A stretch of DNA of 64,000 nucleotides from Delphinus delphis (lineage: Eukaryota > Chordata > Mammalia > Artiodactyla > Delphinidae): positions 14,904,680 to 14,968,679 of the forward strand of contig NC_082703.1 of the NCBI RefSeq assembly GCF_949987515.2. Reading direction: 5' to 3'. Numbering within the stretch: the stretch's first letter is position 1; each line of letters starts with the position of its first letter. The position numbers and the translations under genes are program-made. The notes under the pieces are model-generated. The model made no database searches, was not told the DNA's origin, and worked only from the letters and a program-made list of their open reading frames with translations. Of the stretch, positions 34,881 to 47,989 are shown piece after piece.

Positions 34881-36817
34881 GAAACAGGCTTCATTTCAGT
34901 CCTGCCCCTTGACGGCTTTGTGATCTTGAGACAGCATTTTCACAACTGCTAAAGAGGGGATTGACTAGTTCGCTGATTCTGGCCCAGAGCAGGAGATGGA
35001 ACTGGAGAATATCAGAATCACACAGGATAAGGCCTCTCCTATTGAAGTGGAACAAAAAGGTTAAATAATTCTACTGGGCTAGATGGTCTCATTCCACTTC
35101 TAAAAATTACCTCAACAGAATCTTAACTATTAGTAAATTAATTGCCCATTTTTATCCTTTCCTCAAGCTATTTTCAAGTGGCTTTGAATATATTTCTTTG
35201 GAATTGTTCATTTGTTTATTTTGGTTTACTCCTTTCTCAATTATTTCTTTTTTATTTTCTGTAGTTGACTCATTTTCTATACTGGAATTTTTGGCAAAGA
35301 GACAGGAAATAAAAGATACTAGAGAATAGGAAGAGGAAGTAATGATGTTCCCAGAATTTTTTTAATGTAATAATTTCAGATTTTCTTCTATGTTATGATT
35401 TCAGAAGGTTAAAATATTTTTAATTTCTATAGAAAAAACAAGGATGCCTCACCAATACTAAGACTGAAGAAATAATACATCTATAATTTATATTTCCTTA
35501 TAAAGGAATAGGAATAATGGTACCATAAATTTTAGGTACAGTAAAAACCTCAGAGAAAATGATTTCCTTTTTCTTATTCTTCATTTTCTTTTAATTTAAA
35601 ATTCTTCCTTTTATCCTTTTAGTTTCCTATCCTTCATTCTTCAGTGTAAAATTCCAGTATGTTATTAATTAAAGGAGTCTAGCATTATGACATAGAATTA
35701 CAGTGATTTCTCTGCTTACTCAGAAGTATATTATGACTACTTGAATTGCTTTTAAATTGTATTAATTTCAATTCATACTAGCTATTTTATGTATATTTTT
35801 ATTGAGATTGGGACAAAAAAAAATAACCTCTTGCTGATTCTGAATTATAAGACTTCCTTCTGAGAAATAAATAAAATATTCAAATGTTTTATTTTACCTT
35901 TATGTAAGTCCACTGTCACAAATCTCGGTAAAGAATGCCAGATAGGATTATCCTCTGGATTATAACAATCAACAATAACCTCAAATAACATGCTACACTA
36001 ATAATAAAATCAAAAGCAATTTTGGATGATGGCTGAATGGTATATCAAGCATATACATTCAGGCATAATTTCAAAGTCAGATGAAATAGGAATCCAAATA
36101 TTTGTCTATGTTAATATAACCTATTGATTACACCCTTCCAATAAATGTCATATATTGTGACAAGACCCAAAACACTGCCAATACTAACAGGCTTGAATGT
36201 TTTTGTAAAAAAACTCTTTTACAGTTTGACTTAGCTTTTGTCCATGAAGGGATCCTGCTCATAAACACAACACACACACACACACACACACAAATACAAA
36301 ACACTGTTTTTCAGAAAATGTAAAATAGGTAATGCAGGACTGTAATCTCTGAAAGAAGGTTAAAAAAAACAAATAGATGAGCTATACTGCCCCAACCTAC
36401 TGCCTGGGAGAAGTTTCTGGGCCACAGAGTAGAAACAGGAAAACCAAACATAACCTGGCAGTCTTGAGGTGAAAAAGATCAGAGTTCATGGAGACTGAGG
36501 CAGCTAGAATTTGCAGGTCAAAGGGAGCGGCATAGAGAGTGAGCTCTGCAGATCTGCAGGGGGATCTCCCCAAAGCTTTGACTGAATACTGATTGGCACA
36601 GGTGTAAGAAGGAATTCTCCCAAGCCGAGGAAAGAGGTATTGGAAGTCAGTAGGCAGATAACTTCCTGGTCACACAAGGCTAGGATTAGTTTCTGTTCCC
36701 ACCAGCTGGCATGAAGAGACCTTGTGTAATCTGGGGCACTGGGTGAAATCCCCAAAAGAGTCATGCCTCAGTAGTGGGGCTAAATTAGTGGCAGAAAATT
36801 GGCTCCTCTGGATCTGC
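34881..36817. other. No gene; one (CA)n tract
   Basis: AT-rich unique-looking sequence with a short CA microsatellite (36270-36292). No exon recognised. Confidence 0.4.
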
Positions 36818-37775
36818 CAGCAGAAGAAAGGAAATAATAAAGATAAAAGCAGAAATCATGGAAATGGAAAATGGATAAACAATGGGGAAGATCAAATCTG
36901 TTTCTTTGAAAAGATCAATAAAATGGATTAATCTCTAGTTGGATTAACTAGAAATAAAAGGTAAGTTTAACAAGGTCACAAGAGTCAAGGTCAATATACA
37001 ATAATCAATTGTATTTCCATATACTAGCAATGAACAATTGTAATTAAAATAAATATCATTTATGATATTAAAAAATATGAAATACTTAGAGGTAGATTTA
37101 ACAAATATGTATACAAAAACCTGTACACTAAATGCTATAAAACATTGCTGAGAGAAACTAAAGACCTAAATAAATAGAGAGATATACCATGTTCATGAAT
37201 TTGAAGATTCAACATTGTTAGGGTATCATTTCTCTCTGTAATCATCTATAGATTCAACACAGAATCAATCAAAGTTCCATAAGGTTCTTTTTTTTAACTT
37301 GAGAAGTTGATTCTAAAATTTATTTGGAAATACAAAGGGCCTAAATGAACCAAAAAGATTTTGAAAAAGAAGAGCAATTTTGGAGGATTTACACTACTTG
37401 ATTTCAAGACTTACTATAAATTGACAGTAATCAAGGAAGGGTGATACTGATTTAAGGACAGACATATAGACCAATGGAACAAAATAAAGATTCCAGAAAT
37501 AGGTCCATACTACATGTTCAGTTGATTTTTTTATAAAAAAGCCAAGGAAGACAATGGGGTAGGATAATCTCTTTCAATAATGTTGTTGGGACAACTGGGT
37601 AACCATATGGGAAAAAATAAACCTCCACCTTTACCTCACACCTTAAACATTAACTCTAAATGGACCATGAGCCAGAGATCTAAATATGAAGAGTAAAACT
37701 CTAAGACTTGTAGAAGAAATTTTGTGACTTTAAGTTAGACAAAGCTTTCTTAGGCCTCAATAAGCATGAATCATT

Positions 37776-37813
<38 letters not shown>

Positions 37814-38345
37814 AAAATGGAACAAAAACCTCTGTTCTTTTAAAAACACTGCAAAGAAGAGAAAAAGTCAAGCCACTGGCTGGGAGGAAATATTTGCAAA
37901 ACACATCTAATAAAGAATTTGTTTTCGGAATATATAAAGAACCCTTATGATTCAATAACAAAATGGCAAATAACCAGACTTTAACAAAGGGGCAAAAGTT
38001 TTGAAATGACACTTTATAAAAGCAGATATATGAATAGCCAATAAGTACATGAAAAGATGACTGACTTCATTAGTCATTAGGGGAATGAAAATTAAAATCA
38101 TATTGAAATACCACTACACACTAAAATTAAAAAGACTAACCATACCAAGTACAGTATTGGAGAGGATATGGGGCGGCTGGAATTTTTCTTCATTGCTGGT
38201 GGGAATATAAAATGGTTTAACCAATTTGGAAATAGTTTGGAAGTATTTTATAAAGTTAAATATGCCCTTACCAACTAACTCCCCTTCTGGGTATAACACA
38301 AGAGAAATAGTAATATGTGTTTACACAATACTTGTATGAGAATAT
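36818..38345 (+). pseudogene. Old LINE-1 ORF2 remnant with internal deletion
   Basis: Ordered L1 ORF2 text: 'gccagcagaagaaaggaaat' and 'gtttctttgaaaagatcaat', then a jump to the later 'caatatacaataatcaattg' block. It continues through 'gaccaatggaacaaaataa' to the end-of-ORF2 'gctggtgggaatataaaatg'. Stops and frameshifts are everywhere. The jump near 36.93-36.98 kb skips the central reverse-transcriptase region. Older than the copies at 49-52 and 57 kb. A (GA)n tract at 37783-37811 interrupts it. Confidence 0.75.
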
Positions 38346-38479
38346 ATATAGCACCTTTTTCCATTTATAGGTAATTCTACAAAAGGCATGACTATAGTGA
38401 CAGAGATGGGCTTGCCAGAGTTTAGGAATGGGGGTGAAGGCGGGGTGAGATATGCTATAAAGTACCTGAGGGATTTTTT

Positions 38480-38680
38480 GAGGGTAATGAAAAAAAGCAA
38501 ATTGGAAAACAGGAAAATAGTTGCAACATAAGTAACCAATAGAGTGTTACTATCTATAATAAATAAAGCGCTTCTACAAATCAAAAAGAGCAAAAAAGAA
38601 ACTATCCAACTGAAAAAAAATCAGTGGATTTTGTGAACAAGCATTTTGCAGAACATATGGAGGTGATAGAATTGGGAAAT
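38480..38680 (+). repeat. Possible further LINE-1 fragment
   Basis: 'ataataaataaagcgcttct' to 'gtgaacaagcattttgcaga' resembles the 'tctccaaagaag' region upstream of the ORF2 end. That would be a separate fragment placed after the L1 end. Confidence 0.35.
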
Positions 38681-39681
38681 AGAAACTCAGTATTCAAATT
38701 TTGATCTCGCTGAAAATTCTCTGACAAAAGCAAATCATCAGAACTCTGAATTCTCTGAAAATCAGATACACGCCTTCACAGAGAGGTGGGTAGGGAATTG
38801 CTGCTTAGAGAATGATCACTGTCTTGGAGTATGTACATACAGAAATGACATTCCCAGTGCTGTGTTATTAGATCAAATTATATAAGAGAATTATAATAAG
38901 GCACTTCAGATGTGATCAATAATAAAATGGATTTGAATAGTATCATGAAAGACTTACTCTATGAATTGTTATTAGTATCATTTCATGCAGTGTTATTAGT
39001 ATGGCATGTTAGTAACCAAAACAATAAAAACATTTCAACTCAATAATGATAGTTTATTATTGAATTGCACTATTATATTAGGATATAATATATCCTAATT
39101 GTGTGGCCATATATTCCTTTTCAGCGTACCTAATGGAATTTTTAAAAATGCTTATTTAAGTGAACAGGCATTTTTCTAACAATGTCAGCAAAAGAACATA
39201 TGGTTTCTTCCTGATAAAAAATAAGCCAAAAATCTCTTCTTGAACATATTAAATAAGAAGAGAGAAAAAAGGAAAAAAGTGAAACTCTTACTCTTCTGAC
39301 TGGCTTACAAAAAGCTAAAGAAAGACAAGTCAGAAGAAGAAAGTAAAAAAGAAAAGCCTTGAGAAAAAAAATGGTAGAATTAGGGGAGATGAACATTAGC
39401 AATCATTTGCATAAATTAAGCTGTACAGGAAATGACAGTGTGCAAACTTCACTGAAAAGGGGCATCTGAAGTGAAGGTTGAGCTGGTCCCCATTGAAGGA
39501 AAAAAAGAAGATGGTGAAGGGCAGTGGAGTTTTTAGCAAGTTCTTCTTTTGGACAAATTCCTTTTCTTTTGTTTGTTCCTGCACTGCTTCCCTAAACATG
39601 AATTGGAGACTTGGGAAGTTCTGACCCTAACTTTCCCTCACACTCATTGTTGCCTTGGGCTTCTTGGTCTCTGAGACTATT
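38681..39681. other. No gene or clear repeat
   Basis: AT-rich unique-looking sequence. A-rich coding-like frames on the minus strand have no domain features. Confidence 0.4.
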
Positions 39682-39765
39682 CAATGTGTGGCCAGTGGCC
39701 ACAATGTGTGGCCATCTCTGACCATCTGTCCAGATGGTCAGGGTCTGGACAGATGGTCAGAGATG
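39682..39765. repeat. Compound inverted and direct repeat (hairpin block)
   Basis: A perfect 22-bp inverted repeat (39713-39734 against 39744-39765) has a 9-nt loop. Inside its left half, 39719-39740 is a second 10-bp palindrome (tgaccatctg / cagatggtca) with a 2-nt gap. Just left, 39687-39703 is an 8-bp palindrome with a 1-nt gap (tgtggcca / tggccaca), and caatgtgtggcca is repeated at 39682-39694 and 39702-39714. I do not recognise a repeat family. Confidence 0.9.
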
Positions 39766-42416
39766 AGCACAGAAATAAAGAGGAAGCATTTAGAAACAGC
39801 TGTAGCAGTTTGACAGAGTAATTCTATGTCTGTTGAATCTAATGATAACATACTTTGGCTTCTATTTTTTTCTATTTTGTGTTTTTCCCCCAATTTCATT
39901 TTTCTAGCACTCTTTTTTTCATTATATTTTGAAATGATATGTGTCCATGAGAGATTGAAAAACAGTTGGTCACCATAAATAGTTTAGGAAACCCTGCTCT
40001 AAATGTATGTATAATACATCTAAAGAAAATGATTGCTTGAGTATTTCAAGGGGGTGATACTTCAGCTATCTTGTATCTACATAGAGAGAAAAAGTAAAAC
40101 ACTGTTTTGTGAAGTGTTTAATCAGCCGCTGAATTAAACAATTGTCAGTATTTGCACATTTCTTGCTATTTGTTGCTTACAAATAAAGCAACATGGGAAG
40201 AATTGTTAATATCTCAAATTGGAAATTGAAAAAAAACATTAAAGGAAATGGAAGTATTTTTTGCCTTTGGAAATTTCACGCAGAGTAAGTGGTTCATGTC
40301 TACCACCAAGACTATAGATCATCGGTGATGCAAGAACATCCAAAACTGAAATATTTGAAGAAAAACAGAGGATGGATGATGGTAGGAAACAGATCAGGCG
40401 ATTTTGTCAGTTAGTGTAAAATATGATTGTTTTAAAGTAAGCCTCCTTTTAATCTAGCTAGTTTTTAAGAAATGGTTAGCGTTTCTTAGGAGGATGATTT
40501 GCTCTAAAATCTTTAGAAGCAGCTCTTTTCTTTAGTTCTCTAAATTCATATGTTATCTCTTTTTTATCTTAATGGTGTCACTTGTTATTTATTATCATGA
40601 GCAATGGTCGAATTATAATAAAGCAGAATCCAAGTTTCAAAAGTGTATCATCAAAACAAAAACATAATTCAAAATCTTCTGACTTTTTTCTAACCTCTTC
40701 ACTAAATCCACTGTGATGTATACATATTAAAAGTCCTCTTCAATAGTGACTACAGTTGCTATCTAATGGGTTTCTGGTATTGTAGCTCATCATTGAAAAC
40801 CATTTCTGTCTCTTTTTCTAAACTGCTTAATAAAGAGTTAAGAATAAGGATGTCTAGATCTTTGCAGCTGGGTTAATACCACTGATTAATTTTAAAAGAT
40901 TGACTATTCTTAGTGAAAATTATAATTACTCTCTGAGGTCTGTTGGAGTCTGGACTCATCCCATTTTTCCAATCTTCTCTCCTTCCAAACACAAACTCCG
41001 TGCTCCTGCTGGCTGGGCTGCACCATTGCATCACGGTGCCTTGTGCATTCCCACTAGCCTAACTTTGCCAATACCATTTTCCTTGCCTAGGAATGGCTCA
41101 GATCGTCCTTTCCAGTTTTTCACAGCTTTCTGTTCCCCCAGATCCTTTCTGGATCACTCCAGCCCAGGTGACCTCTCTCAGCTGAATGTCTAGAATCTCC
41201 TGACTTTCTTACCACTTAGCTGTTGCTACTCATCTTGCCCAGCAGCCTGGAGGCATTCTCAAGGGATGTGTCCTCAAGGTCTAGAACAAGGAAATCCTGA
41301 GCCAACTAAACAGAAGAGGCAGGAAAAGCAAGATATATCGACATCACCTGTTCCCAGTCCTTCCCCTCCTTTAACCCTGGCCCTCAGCTTTTTGGTGGAA
41401 GGAAGAGAGAGAAAGAGGGTAAGAATGGGCTGACATTTGCCTGGACTTGGATTAACCTGGAGTAGGGATAATAGGGTTCACTGAGGCGAAGCTGAAGACT
41501 GTAGACTTACTAAATAATTATAATATTTACATCAGTTGTCAGCAATATATGGTAGTGATTTTTCAGTGTCACTTGGGCTGTTTCTAGGATTCCAAAATTG
41601 CAAATAAGGTATGTTTGTTTGTGTCATTCTTCCATTTCCCTCTCTGAACATTTTCACTCCTGAAATCTCTTCCTTTTCCTTAAGTCATCCAGGCCTTCTG
41701 TCATCTGACTGTTCAGAGTCACCACTGCACAGTTTATTCCTTCACCTCCAAATACCCCCCCATCTCACAGTGGTTGGAATTCCTGTTATGGAGTGCTTGT
41801 TAATACTTGCTGGGAGATTCCAAGATGAAGGTCAGCTCTGTGAGAGGAGGAGAGGGGTGTAGGGCTGTAGAGAAATTTATATCTAAAACAAGAACCTGGT
41901 CCAGATAAACATCTCCTTATCAAATGTGAGTGAGGGAACAACCAGGACCTCTAGCTCCTCATTGCAGTCATTGTTCTTTTTATCTCCTCCTATCATGTCT
42001 GCATCTGGAATTATTTCCACTGCTTTAAAATGCTGTTATTTTTGTTTGATTAGGCAATGAGTAGGCTGGCTAGTGGCAAATATGTGAAACTATATGACAC
42101 AATAGGGCATCTCTGATTACTTTGCTTGTTCAATCAACTTCTCATATGTGTGTATCTTTTCTCTCACCTTTACCATAAGCTCTCTGACGCTAGTGTCTTA
42201 AACAGTTTTATAAGCCCTGCACACTATTTGGTAAAAATAGACATTCAGAAATATTTCTGATTATATTTATAAAATATGACATTTCTCTAGTCTTTCAGTG
42301 TCATGATAATTTTTCTTAAGCCTTAGGATTTTGTTATGCAGTACAAACTCTGAAGTACATAATGAAATTTATATGCATGTGGAAGAAGAATAAATGGGAA
42401 GCTTTCATTGACATTA
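39766..42416. other. No gene or clear repeat
   Basis: Unique-looking AT-rich sequence with a C/T-rich patch near 41.6-41.75 kb. No exon recognised. Confidence 0.4.
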
Positions 42417-42575
42417 AGCAATGATCCTTAAACTTCAGTGTGGATAAGAATTCCCTGGAGAGTAGATTACATTGAAGATTCTTGGGCCTAAGAGACTCTG
42501 ATTCAGGAAGCGTGGAGGAATCCAGGTATCTGCATTTTAAAACAAATATTCTAGAAAAATTTGAGGCACATTTTA
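42417..42575 (+). repeat. MER5A-type hAT (Charlie) non-autonomous DNA transposon
   Basis: 'ttaaacttcagtgtggataa', 'gaattccctggagagtagat', 'gggcctaagagactctgatt' and 'ccaggtatctgcattttaaa' follow the MER5A order. Termini are decayed. Confidence 0.75.
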
Positions 42576-42859
42576 ACAAATCTTACATTAAGAGAGTATG
42601 CTTTTACTTTCAATTAAAAACTCCATTTTTCTTTCAAGCAGAAAATTTATAAATGTTCTTTATGTATAAGACATTCAAAGATAAATCAGACATGGATTTT
42701 ATTATATAATATGAAAAAATAAGCCCTAATAATCATAACAAAAGGCATAAAAGGATAAAAACCTTGTGAGAACTTCAAATATAGTATTGAGAGTTCCGGG
42801 AAAAAGGGCTCATTTCAGAGTAGTGGAAATCTTGGAAGCTTTCAAAGAGGAGGTATATA

Positions 42860-43150
42860 CAGAAATTTGAGATAGTATAAAAGGAAATTTTAGGAAAAGG
42901 TAACAGTATTAGCAAAGACACTGAAGTAGAAAGTGCAGGATGTGGAGAGTGTGGGCATTCCTGTGATGGAGTCTCAGGGGCGGTTGGAAATGAGGTGGGT
43001 AGTTTGGCTGAGTAACTAGGGCTGGAGAGTGTGCAGACATCTTTATTTGGATGAGACTCCTAAGAGAAAGTGTAAGGACAGACAAGAAAAGAAAATCCAA
43101 ACATCTAAGCCATGTAACATTTTTAAGGCTTAGGAGGGGATTCAGTGAGA
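42860..43150 (+). repeat. Fragment of the unnamed ancient repeat family
   Basis: 'ggtaacagtattagcaaaga' and 'agtaactagggctggagagt' fit the family described at 12.4-13.0 kb. Diverged. Confidence 0.4.
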
Positions 43151-43849
43151 TTCAATCATAACTATTATTGTTAATTATATTAAATATGGTATAAATGAGT
43201 TCTATGATACGAATATGTAACTTTATTTCTTTGTGCTCTATGATATTAACATCTATTATTTGAGGCAAACAAAATAAGACTCCCAAATTGTAAGATTAAC
43301 ACCAGTATTCAATCTATTAAAATAAAAATCAAAGCACTGTCTACCTAAGGTATTTCTAAAATATAATTCCATAGAATTGACCAGACACATATATATTTTT
43401 TAACGTCTATATCACTTATGCAGACACTTAAACAAATATAAACCAGGCTAAATTCTAGAGAATCACAAAAACATTATGAGGTATTCCTTTGCTCTCCTTC
43501 CTCTTAAAGACAAAACAAAACAAAAACCTGAAACCCCTAAGGGTTAAATAATTTCACTAAAGAAAACAGAAAGGAGATAAGCTGAAGTCATGGGAAATGG
43601 TAAAGAAAGAGCAAGAGGCTGGAAACCTACCACAGATGCAGCAAAGATTTTCCAGATGTGGAATTCTTCCTATGGATCTGTGCTGTCAGCCTGGCTCACT
43701 TAAGTTCTACCAGGAAAAAAAAAGGCTTCCTTCTAATTTCTATATGTAATCTAACTAAACCTCCTTTGCTGAAATTTTATATTTTGTTTCCTCTAGGAAA
43801 AAGTCTTGCTATCTGTGATCTGCAGTTATTTTTTAAAAACTAGCTTCCA
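43151..43849. other. No gene or clear repeat
   Basis: AT-rich unique-looking sequence. Confidence 0.4.
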
Positions 43850-44320
43850 TTCCAGATGGGAGCGCCTTTGGAACGCCTGAAGGTATTTGTCTGTGTGTCG
43901 GATATCTCCATTGCGAAAGACATTTCTAACGTCTCTTTGTCACAGTCCTTGTGTCCACATCACAGAAGGCCAGGGCGCTGCCTGCATGTGAGGATGGCAG
44001 GGTCACTGCTCTGTTTATGTTCTGCTGTCAGGGACCATCTGGAAGCATGGCTCCTGATTAGCTGCAGAGCGATGACTGCCATCTCAGAGTCAGGGCCACA
44101 CATCAGACTTTTTTTAAAAGGCCCCCAGATTTGGTGCTCAAAAATATTACAAAACAATGACGGTTTCATGATATAATAAATAAGCTGGCACCTCGATTCA
44201 CCAAAGTCACAAAATAAGAAAATCCTTATATCCCCCCTTCCAGTCACCTGGCTGAACTTTGTTTTGCACAGAGGAAAGCTACTGTTTCCCTCATTGCAGC
44301 TGGAATGCAGTCATTGGTGG
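43850..44320. promoter_or_regulatory. Repeat-free, mildly CpG-enriched block; possible regulatory element
   Basis: About nine CpGs in the first 340 bp, no repeat family, and overlapping short frames on both strands (43856-44176 plus, 43960-44247 minus) without domain features. It stands out from AT-rich neighbours. Function is inferred from composition only. Confidence 0.2.
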
Positions 44321-46629
44321 TCTTAGGGGAAAAAAAGTCATAGAAATGCCCCCACATCCCACAAACGTAGGTGACTTTTTAAAATAAAAAAGTGCTAAGT
44401 CATAAAATACAAGTAAGTCTAGTAGAATTCAGACTTTTTTCTTTTAAAGGCAGCTTATTTTAAAAAATGTATCAACTGTCTCACTCCCTGATCATTTGTT
44501 TGTTTGTATTCTTTCCTCTTTTGGTTTTACATTGTTAACTCTTATTATTTAATATCTTACTAATTACATTTAGTGGAATGAGAGAATGTGAAGCTAGTCT
44601 ACTGAAAATATGAAATTGTTGAGGGAAACAGCACTTGACTCAAACAACTTACAATGCACATTAAAAACCAAATGGCATGGTCAGGATGACGTTAAGTGAT
44701 TTCAAAAGGTAAATACAAGATATGATGGTGTTGACGTGGTTGAGGGTGGCTGAAAGAGGGGAGACATGTTCTATGGGCTGAAAGGTAATTACAAAGTAGT
44801 GATATAGTTCTGTGGCCTAAAAAGGCAGTATAACTGTGAAAAATTATAATTTTATTGAACATCCACTATATATGTAGTTCTTGTTAGATCTTTTAGAGTA
44901 AACTATAAACAGGAGACCAAAATATGCCATGGTTCTTCACTGTGGCTGATTATAACATACTTTGAAGGCTTCATATATATATGAAGCAGAAAATAATGTA
45001 AGACAGGTAAAATTAAATGACAGACTATTTTTGATACTAATTATATTCAATAGGAATTTGGAGAAGGATGTCTAATCATCTGAGTGCAAGGAACTCTTTC
45101 ATGTTAGGTCTAACTAAAAGCCTGAGGCGTGAGGATACAGAGATACCCTGCAGGTGTGGGGTAGGGACCTCCTGAGAGTTGCAGCTGACACCTAGGGAGT
45201 CACTGGGACAGATGCAGCTAAATTTTCCATCTCTTTCTCTAGTTTGCATTGTCTCTAACTTTACTTTATTGGCTCAGTTGTCCCATTATCCCACTCCTCT
45301 TTGCAGAATGGTTTTCTCTATGACTCCACCTAACACTATATGTGAACTTTCAGCCAAAGCACTTGTTGCAGGTTGATTGAGTCTGTCTGGATTATAATAT
45401 GCAGGAGAGGGAGAGGGAGAGAGGAGGAAGAGGACGAGGAGGAGGGAAAGAGAGAGAGAAGGAGACTGTCCACCTGTCAGGTCACTCAGTTTTTCTCTGA
45501 CCTTGAGTCACATGTGCCCCTCACCCCACCCGCCTGCCCCCAGTCCAGTGGACTCTGGTCATGGGTTAGGATAGGGGGGTCACAGTGCACATAGGCTGCC
45601 CCTTTCCAGGGCAGAAGATAAAATGAGCAGTGAAATCTGTCTGACTCAAAGGAAGAGTTCATCCAAGAGAAGAGCAATTGAGGAGGCCTTGGGCAAAAAG
45701 AGGCCCTCAAGCGAATCCTTGAAGGAAGCGTGTGATTTGGAGAAAAAAATAATAGAAGAGTATTTGGGGGACATTAAACTTCAGGAGCAAAGGCATAAGG
45801 GCAGAAATATGTAGATCATATAAACTATATGAATTATTACAGTTTTATTAATTTTGGTCATACTTTTATTAGAATCAATGGTGCTGTTAGGTAGGAAGAG
45901 GTAGAAAAAGCATCAGCTTTGGAGCAAGAGAGAGTCATGTACTGTGGAGCTTAGTGTGTACTAAAGCTAATGCAGAGGAAGCATCTCAGAGATGGCAAGG
46001 TAGGTACACAGCAAATAACAGCTGTTGATAACATATTTAGTAGTAGTATTGTTCTTTTAAAAACTTGGAGAATTCCGAAGGAGAGAAATGAAGAAATCAT
46101 GATCAACGGTTAAGAGAAGAGAGTTACTTTTGCCTAAAGAAGAAAGGATAAAAGTTAACAAAAGTGGACTGTGTAATATATTTTATGATCAATGAGTTTA
46201 AAAAGTTTTTACACTAAAAATGTGTTAAATAAGCACCTTTAACTGTGGTATACCCAGACAAAGCAATGTTAATTCAGTACTTAAAAGAAACAAGCTATTA
46301 CATCATGAAAAGACATGGAGGAACCTGAAATGCATATGTGTAAGTGAAAGAAGCCAGTTTGAAAAGCCTACATGCTGTACCATTAAAGCATCACAGAGTA
46401 GATTCCCTGCCCTAAAAATCCTGTGTTCCATCGATTCATGCCTCACTTTCCCTAACCCCTGGCAACTCCTGATCTTTTTACTATGTCCGTAGTTCACTTT
46501 AAAAGAAGGTCATATAATTTGAACTGTACTTCCCATTCAGTTTTTCTGTGAATCGAAAACTGCTCTAAAAAATAAAGTCTATTAATTCAATAATCTCCTC
46601 TTTCGTGCACACCAAGTGTTTTTACATTT
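44321..46629. other. No gene; purine tract inside
   Basis: Unique-looking sequence with a GGAGA/GAGAGG purine tract at about 45401-45465. A tidy 63-codon frame at 45623-45814 was considered and rejected. Confidence 0.4.
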
Positions 46630-46993
46630 TTTTTTTAATGATTGCTTTTATTTATTTATTTATTTATTTTTGGCTGTGTTGGGTCTTTGTTGCTGCATGC
46701 GGGCTTCCTCTAGTTGCATCGAGCAGGGGTTACTCTTTGTTGCAGTGCATGGGCTTCTCATGGCAGTGGCTTCTCTTGTTGCACAGCATGGGCTTTAGGC
46801 ATGTGGGCTTCAGTAGTTGTGGCACGTGGGCTCAGTAGTTGTGGCTTGCCAGCTCTAGAGCGCAGGCTCAGTAGCTGTGGCACACGGGCTTAGTTGCTCC
46901 ATGGCATGTGGGATCTTCCCAGACCAGGGCTCGAATCCATGTCCCCTGCATTGGCAGGTGGATTCTTAACCACTGCATCACCAGGGAAGTCCC
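46630..46993 (-). repeat. CHR-type SINE, long form
   Basis: In reverse: T run and (TTTA)n tail, 'ggctgtgttgggtctttgtt', repeated 'cagtagttgtggc' units, and tRNA-like head ending 'accagggaagtccc'. Imperfect flanking repeats (agtgtttttaca / agtgctttttaaa) begin near 46615 and 46994. Confidence 0.93.
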
Positions 46994-47149
46994 AGTGCTT
47001 TTTAAAAGGATGCTGACAAGACTGTTGGGAGGCAAGGCTGAGACAAATAACACACTCAATGGACAATGACAATCCACATGTGATTAAGAATGAAAACGAC
47101 CAGTACAGACTATATATGCTATAGATGTATCATTTCAAAAAATATGAAA

Positions 47150-47415
47150 TTATCATGAGCAGGAGTTGTCATAGGAGACTTCAGGGTGAAGGTGGGACCC
47201 AAATGAGACCTTGGGGGATGGGGGAGTTAATTTCTGGAAGGGAAACAGTTGGAACAAAGGTCAAGTTATGCAGAAGCAAATTCAGGAGAAAAGCGAGGCT
47301 GCTACCATGGTTACAGCGGAAGGTGCAAGTTAGGGGAGGATGGGAGATAAGGTTGGAAAGGAAGGGAAAGGTCTGATTAAGGAAAAATTTGTTCATCAGC
47401 CTGAGGAGTCTTGGC
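47150..47415 (+). repeat. Fragment of the unnamed ancient repeat family
   Basis: 'ggatgggagataaggttgga' and 'gatgggggagttaatttctg' fit the family seen at 12.4-13.0 kb. It abuts the MIR that follows. Confidence 0.4.
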
Positions 47416-47427
47416 ACTTAAACCACT

Positions 47428-47664
47428 ATGTACAGCACAGTGGTTAAGAGCAAGCACTCTAGCCTGTGTTGCTTGCTTTGAATCTTGCCTTGGCCATAGG
47501 GTGACTTTGGCTATTTTAGGAAGCCTGAGTCTCAGCTTCCTCATCTCTATAATGTGGAAAACATTATGTCTCCCTTATATGGTTGCTAGAGGATTATATG
47601 AGGTCATATCTATAAAGTGCTCAGAAAAGTGCAGGCACAGAGTAAATGTTTGATATTATTATTC
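47428..47664 (+). repeat. MIR SINE, near full length
   Basis: 'cacagtggttaagagcaagc', 'gctttgaatcttgccttggc', 'cttcctcatctctataatg' and 'gtaaatgtttgatattatta' cover head, core and tail. Confidence 0.9.
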
Positions 47665-47956
47665 ATTCCACCATTCATTTGACAAACACTACGTCAAAAA
47701 TCTCCTAAGAGGCTGGCACTACATAGGTGCAGGGAAAATGTCTGCCTTTCAGGACATCACAGCACAGCAGGGAAAACGTCTGGATAAATATATAGAAGAC
47801 CATAGACTTAAAAAGGTAGATAAAGAAATGATGAAGTGTACTGTGTTGTCCTCCATTTATCTACTTCCTTAAATCCATAGGAAAGACTGATTTAACATTT
47901 GTTTTAAGAAGAAGTTTATCACCAGGATTAACAAAGTGTTGTAGGTAAATATACTT

Positions 47957-47988
47957 CAAAAACAAACAAACAAGCAAACAAACAAACT
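47957..47988. repeat. (CAAA)n microsatellite
   Basis: Seven to eight CAAA-type units with one G change. Confidence 0.85.
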
Positions 47989-47989
47989 C

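Noticed and set aside
39713..39765. MicroRNA precursor
   Set aside because: Stem plus loop is only 53 nt with a perfect 22-bp stem and neighbouring alternative palindromes; too little to call without small-RNA data, so kept as a repeat and a finding.
45623..45814. Plus-strand 63-codon charged, coiled-coil-like frame
   Set aside because: Attractive composition, but no flanking splice or promoter signals, and the text resembles an old repeat family seen elsewhere in the window.
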